In this document: one piece after another, positions 60,886-64,000 of the stretch | Layout: each line of letters begins with the position of its first letter | Numbering within the stretch: position 1 is the stretch's first letter | Source of the DNA: Eubacteriaceae bacterium | GTDB taxonomy: Bacteria; Bacillota; Clostridia; Lachnospirales; Lachnospiraceae | Direction: 5' to 3' | DNA length: 64,000 bases | Assembly: GCA_910574015.1 (NCBI GenBank) | Contig: CAJSYQ010000005.1 | Location: forward strand, 62,001 to 126,000 | Notes under the pieces: generated by a model | What the model saw: the letters and a program-made list of their open reading frames with translations, nothing else | Databases searched by the model: none | What the model was told of the DNA's origin: nothing | Translations under genes and position numbers: made by a program

Positions 60886-61794
60886 TTACCACTGCCGGGT
60901 GTCTTTCTGCCGGATCACGTATTTTATTATCTCCTCTGCTGTATTGACGCCGGAACAATCCAACAGATTTTTGAAATGGGCATTGGAATTCACCTCACAG
61001 ACCACAGGCCCGTCCTCCCCAAATAAAAGATCCACGCCTGCAAAGTCACAGCCCACAGCCTGTGCCGCACGGACAGCAAGACGCTGTTCCTGGTCGGTTG
61101 GCCGGTATCCCCGCATATGCCCCCCGGCCGTGATATTGGCACGGAAATCGGTATCGGAATATCGATACATTGCACCGATCACCCGGCGGCCTACTACCTG
61201 CAGACGAAGATCCCTTCCCCTGCTGGCAGCAATATACTGTTGAAAGATCAATTCCGTGGAGGACGCCTGTTTGATAATCTGCTCCAGCTGCTTTCTGGAT
61301 CGGGCAAGGTAAACCTGCTCGCCGAAGGAGCCGAATGCCTCCTTGACGATCATGGGAAAGGAAAGCCTCTCCTGTATCAAGTCCAGAAAGTTCAGATCGG
61401 AATACCCAATGGTATGGAAGGTCATGGGGGATAATATCGTTACCGGCATTGGTACTCCTGCCTTATATAAAGACAGATGTGTTTTACGCTTATCGTCACA
61501 GATTTCTATACTGCGGCTGCTGTTAAACACAGGAATTCCCATGGACTCCAAAAATTGAGCGAGAAGGATGTCCTTATCCCAGAAAATAACAAAATCGGGT
61601 TTTTTACAGTTTCCCAGGGCCGCTTGCCAATCCACCGGCAAGACTGCCCCGCCCACTGTGACGGGACAGTCTGAATTTCTTTTAATCTCCAATGAAACAG
61701 AAAGGCATTCCGCTGCATCGCAGAACATCCGGGCCAGTTCATCAAACTTCCCGCTCTTAAGAAAACCATTTACTACGAGCCAGCCGGTCATCAT
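60886..61794 (-). CDS. ATP-grasp ligase, RimK-like (first of a tandem pair)
   Basis: The 302-residue protein has a pre-ATP-grasp lobe (PDFVIFWDKDILLAQFLESMGIPVFNS), the central SFPMIVKEAFGSFGEQVYLARS with the ATP-binding lysine, GRDLRLQVVGRRVIGAMYR, and VDLLFGEDGPVVCEVNSNAHFKN, matching RimK-type alpha-L-glutamate ligases. RimK enzymes add glutamate to a protein or peptide. The start overlaps the ftsK stop (ATGA). Substrate and product are unknown; RimK annotation describes the fold, not the proven reaction. Confidence 0.83.
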   Translation of the reverse strand: MMTGWLVVNGFLKSGKFDELARMFCDAAECLSVSLEIKRNSDCPVTVGGAVLPVDWQAALGNCKKPDFVIFWDKDILLAQFLESMGIPVFNSSRSIEICDDKRKTHLSLYKAGVPMPVTILSPMTFHTIGYSDLNFLDLIQERLSFPMIVKEAFGSFGEQVYLARSRKQLEQIIKQASSTELIFQQYIAASRGRDLRLQVVGRRVIGAMYRYSDTDFRANITAGGHMRGYRPTDQEQRLAVRAAQAVGCDFAGVDLLFGEDGPVVCEVNSNAHFKNLLDCSGVNTAEEIIKYVIRQKDTRQW

Positions 61795-64000
61795 CCATTT
61801 TCCTCCAGATAATTTTCAAACTGTTCCCGGGACATCAGAATCTGGCGCGCCTTCGTCCCCTCCTCCGGCCCCACTACACCAGCCTCTGACAGCTGATCCA
61901 TAATCCGGGCCGCGCGGTTAAATCCGATGCGGAACATCCTCTGCAATAATCCAATGGACGCCTTGTCCTTCTCGATAATAAACATGCCGGCTTCTACAAA
62001 AAGCTCATCCTGATCCGGGGCTCCTCCTGCCGCATCCTGTCCGTTTTTGGCTCCCGGCACCGGTGCCGTCTCAATATGCTTTGTCACTTCGGGATTATAG
62101 GCGGGACCGCCGCCGCTGTTTTTCAAAAAGCTTACGACGCCATCCCGTTCTTCATCCGACACGAACGCCCCCTGGACACGAATTGGTTTTGGCAGGTTCT
62201 GCGGAGCGAAAAGCATGTCGCCATTCCCCAGAAGCTTGTCTGCCCCGGCGGAATCGATGATCGTTCTGGAATCCACCTGGGACGACACAGACAGAGCGAT
62301 CCGGGACGGAATATTGGCCTTGATCAGTCCCGTGATGACATTGACCGACGGGCGCTGTGTGGCCAGTACAAGGTGGATACCGGCCGCACGGGCCAGCTGG
62401 GCAAGACGACAGACCGCATCCTCTACCTCGCCGGGAGCCACCATCATCAGATCGGCAAACTCATCCACAATAATAACGATCTGCGGCATCCTCTGGAATT
62501 CCGGATCGTCCTGCCTTGTGGCTTTGTCAATCCGGGCATTGTAAGATTTGATATCCCGCACGCCGGTATCAGCAAACTTCTGATACCGCTGCGTCATCTC
62601 TGCCACCGCCCAGGCAAGTGCCGCCGAGGCCTTCTTCGGATCCTTTACTACCGGGATCATCAGATGGGGGATGTCCTCATAAGCGGTGAGCTCTACCATC
62701 TTGGGATCTACCATGATCATCTTCACCTCATTGGGATCCGCCTTATAGATAATGCTCATGATCAGGGTATTGATCAATACGGATTTGCCGGATCCGGTGG
62801 CGCCTGCTATGAGCAGATGCGGCATCTTAGCGATATCCGTCACAATGGTCTTGCCGCTGATATCCTTTCCAACGGCAAATGTCACCTTGGATCTGGCCTT
62901 TGTAAATTCGGAGCTCTCCAACAGTTCACGGAGCGTAACTGTGGCACGGTGCGGATTGGGCACCTCGATTCCCACGGCCGCCTTTCCTGGTATGGGCGCT
63001 TCGATGCGGATATCGGAAGCTGCCAGACTGAGTTTGATATCATCGGTCAGTCCCGTGATCTTACTTACCTTCACACCCTGTTCCGGAATCAGTTCATATC
63101 GGGTAACACTGGGGCCTAGACTGATATCCCCCATCTTTACATGAACGCCAAAGCTCTCCAGGGTGGTCTGAAGCTTCAGTGCGGTGGCCCGCAGCTCATT
63201 GTTATCCATGCCACGGCTGCCGCCGGATGGACTGCTGAGAAGCTCCAGCGGCGGAAACCGATACGGAACCTCCCTGACAGCGGCCTGATCCAGGTCTGAC
63301 TGAACCTTTTCCATCTCCCTGACGTCTGTCCCGCTGGCTTTGGACTCTTTGGTATTCTTCTGTCTGGCGGATGCCTTTTCGCTGGCGGCAGGTACGTCTG
63401 CCGGTTGCTCTTCCACCGCGGCAGGAAATTCTTCTGCTCCAAATTTCCTGTCCAGCTCCTCCTGATAGACTGGAATTTTGTCTGTCGCCCTATCCTCCCC
63501 CCGTATGATATTCAGATCCGGCAGCACTGGGCCTGCCGGATCCCCCAGTTCTTCCTCTGCCGCCGGCAGGATCTCTTCCATAACAGCAGTTTTCTTATTC
63601 TTTTCCCGGGATTTTTTCTTTTTCTTTTCTGGCAGCGTGTGCTCCTCTTCCTTTGCAAAGGTATATGTATTCATCTTTCTCTCTGCCGGGGCGGGTTCTG
63701 GGAAAGGTTCCTCCTCTTCGTATTCAATGTAATCCTTCTCCGTCTCTCTGTCCGAATAGAGACGGTATAGGGAGGCAAAAAACAGCCTTCCGCTGATCAG
63801 CATAAAGAAGAGGACAACCATGGCGAGAATGACTATAAATGCACCGCCGCGGCCAAGGAGCTTCGCCAGTTCATAAGCCATCAGCCCTCCAAAGAAACCG
63901 CCGCCTCCCTGGTTTTCACTGCAGATGGTATAGATCTGGAAAACATCCTCTGGCTGATCGTTGACAACCCACTGAAACAGGCCGCAGAGACACCAGTACA
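61791..64000 (-). CDS. ftsK: DNA translocase FtsK/SpoIIIE (5' end beyond window)
   Basis: FtsK pumps chromosome ends through the closing septum. The frame stays open to the right edge, with further residues before the methionine at 63881, so the N-terminal membrane part is incomplete. Visible are a last membrane segment (GGAFIVILAMVVLFFMLISG), a long charged linker, the motor with Walker A GATGSGKSVLINT and Walker B VIIVDEFADLMM, and the C-terminal gamma domain (LLQRMFRIGFNRAARIMDQLSEAGVVG). Relevant to the XerS-like recombinase and dif-like site here. A sporulation SpoIIIE role is equally possible. Confidence 0.96.
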   Translation of the reverse strand, partial: YWCLCGLFQWVVNDQPEDVFQIYTICSENQGGGGFFGGLMAYELAKLLGRGGAFIVILAMVVLFFMLISGRLFFASLYRLYSDRETEKDYIEYEEEEPFPEPAPAERKMNTYTFAKEEEHTLPEKKKKKSREKNKKTAVMEEILPAAEEELGDPAGPVLPDLNIIRGEDRATDKIPVYQEELDRKFGAEEFPAAVEEQPADVPAASEKASARQKNTKESKASGTDVREMEKVQSDLDQAAVREVPYRFPPLELLSSPSGGSRGMDNNELRATALKLQTTLESFGVHVKMGDISLGPSVTRYELIPEQGVKVSKITGLTDDIKLSLAASDIRIEAPIPGKAAVGIEVPNPHRATVTLRELLESSEFTKARSKVTFAVGKDISGKTIVTDIAKMPHLLIAGATGSGKSVLINTLIMSIIYKADPNEVKMIMVDPKMVELTAYEDIPHLMIPVVKDPKKASAALAWAVAEMTQRYQKFADTGVRDIKSYNARIDKATRQDDPEFQRMPQIVIIVDEFADLMMVAPGEVEDAVCRLAQLARAAGIHLVLATQRPSVNVITGLIKANIPSRIALSVSSQVDSRTIIDSAGADKLLGNGDMLFAPQNLPKPIRVQGAFVSDEERDGVVSFLKNSGGGPAYNPEVTKHIETAPVPGAKNGQDAAGGAPDQDELFVEAGMFIIEKDKASIGLLQRMFRIGFNRAARIMDQLSEAGVVGPEEGTKARQILMSREQFENYLEENG

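Noticed and set aside
62076-63119. 347-codon open frame on the plus strand
   Set aside because: It is exactly antisense to the FtsK motor, has no ribosome site and its translation resembles no protein. FtsK on the other strand explains the sequence.

Overview
The window looks like a chromosomal stretch from a low-to-mid GC Firmicute of class Clostridia, most likely a Lachnospiraceae-type gut anaerobe. The evidence is RemA, SepF, YlmH, DivIVA and a SpoVB-type flippase; a ribosomal protein L27 with a cleavable N-terminal extension next to its protease Prp; formate-tetrahydrofolate ligase; Shine-Dalgarno sites of AGGAGG type; and clostridial LexA boxes. Nearly everything is core housekeeping. 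There is no rRNA, tRNA, CRISPR array, insertion sequence or prophage. About 60 protein genes fill the window and no gap between genes exceeds about 200 bp.

Left part (1-19.6 kb): the end of hslO, an unknown membrane-anchored protein, rluF-ligA, a SpoVB-like flippase, a two-part membrane protein with a long charged tail, a cysteine desulfurase, a PHP phosphatase overlapping rqcH, and yicC-remA-gmk-lepB-rpoZ. Then come a small LysM protein behind two LexA boxes (a YneA-like SOS division inhibitor candidate), a large amidase, an XerS-like recombinase with a dif-like 11-6-11 sequence in front of it, and an orphan BlaI-type repressor with operator-like palindromes.

Middle part (19.8-43.2 kb), almost all on the minus strand: the ylm/division cluster (HlyD-like protein, yggS, sepF, ylmH, divIVA, lspA, rluD); the shape and division-site operon (radC, mreB, mreC, mreD, PBP2, minC, minD, minE, rodA, mgsA); and the mismatch repair/tRNA modification operon (SH3 protein, mutS, mutL, miaA, a methionine gamma-lyase-like PLP enzyme).

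Right part (43.2-64 kb): lexA on the plus strand with two LexA boxes at its own promoter. On the minus strand is the conserved ribosome-assembly cluster, radical SAM TIGR03960 - TIGR03936 - RNase E/G - rplU - prp - rpmA - obgE - yhbY - nadD/yqeK fusion - rsfS. It is interrupted between RNase E/G and rplU by a lipoprotein gene, a DUF2164 gene and a ClC channel gene. After it come a zinc-ribbon membrane protein, an NlpC/P60 lipoprotein, ftfL, and an ftsK-led operon with two tandem, diverged ATP-grasp ligases of unknown product.

Most noteworthy: a two-locus LexA circuit (LysM gene and lexA); the recombinase/dif-like site pair; the tandem ATP-grasp pair coupled to ftsK, which is the best candidate for an uncharacterised pathway; a NadD-YqeK fusion; an RNase E/G without its zinc-link; and several long hairpins at gene starts. 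All assignments come from reading motifs and gene order. No database search was run.
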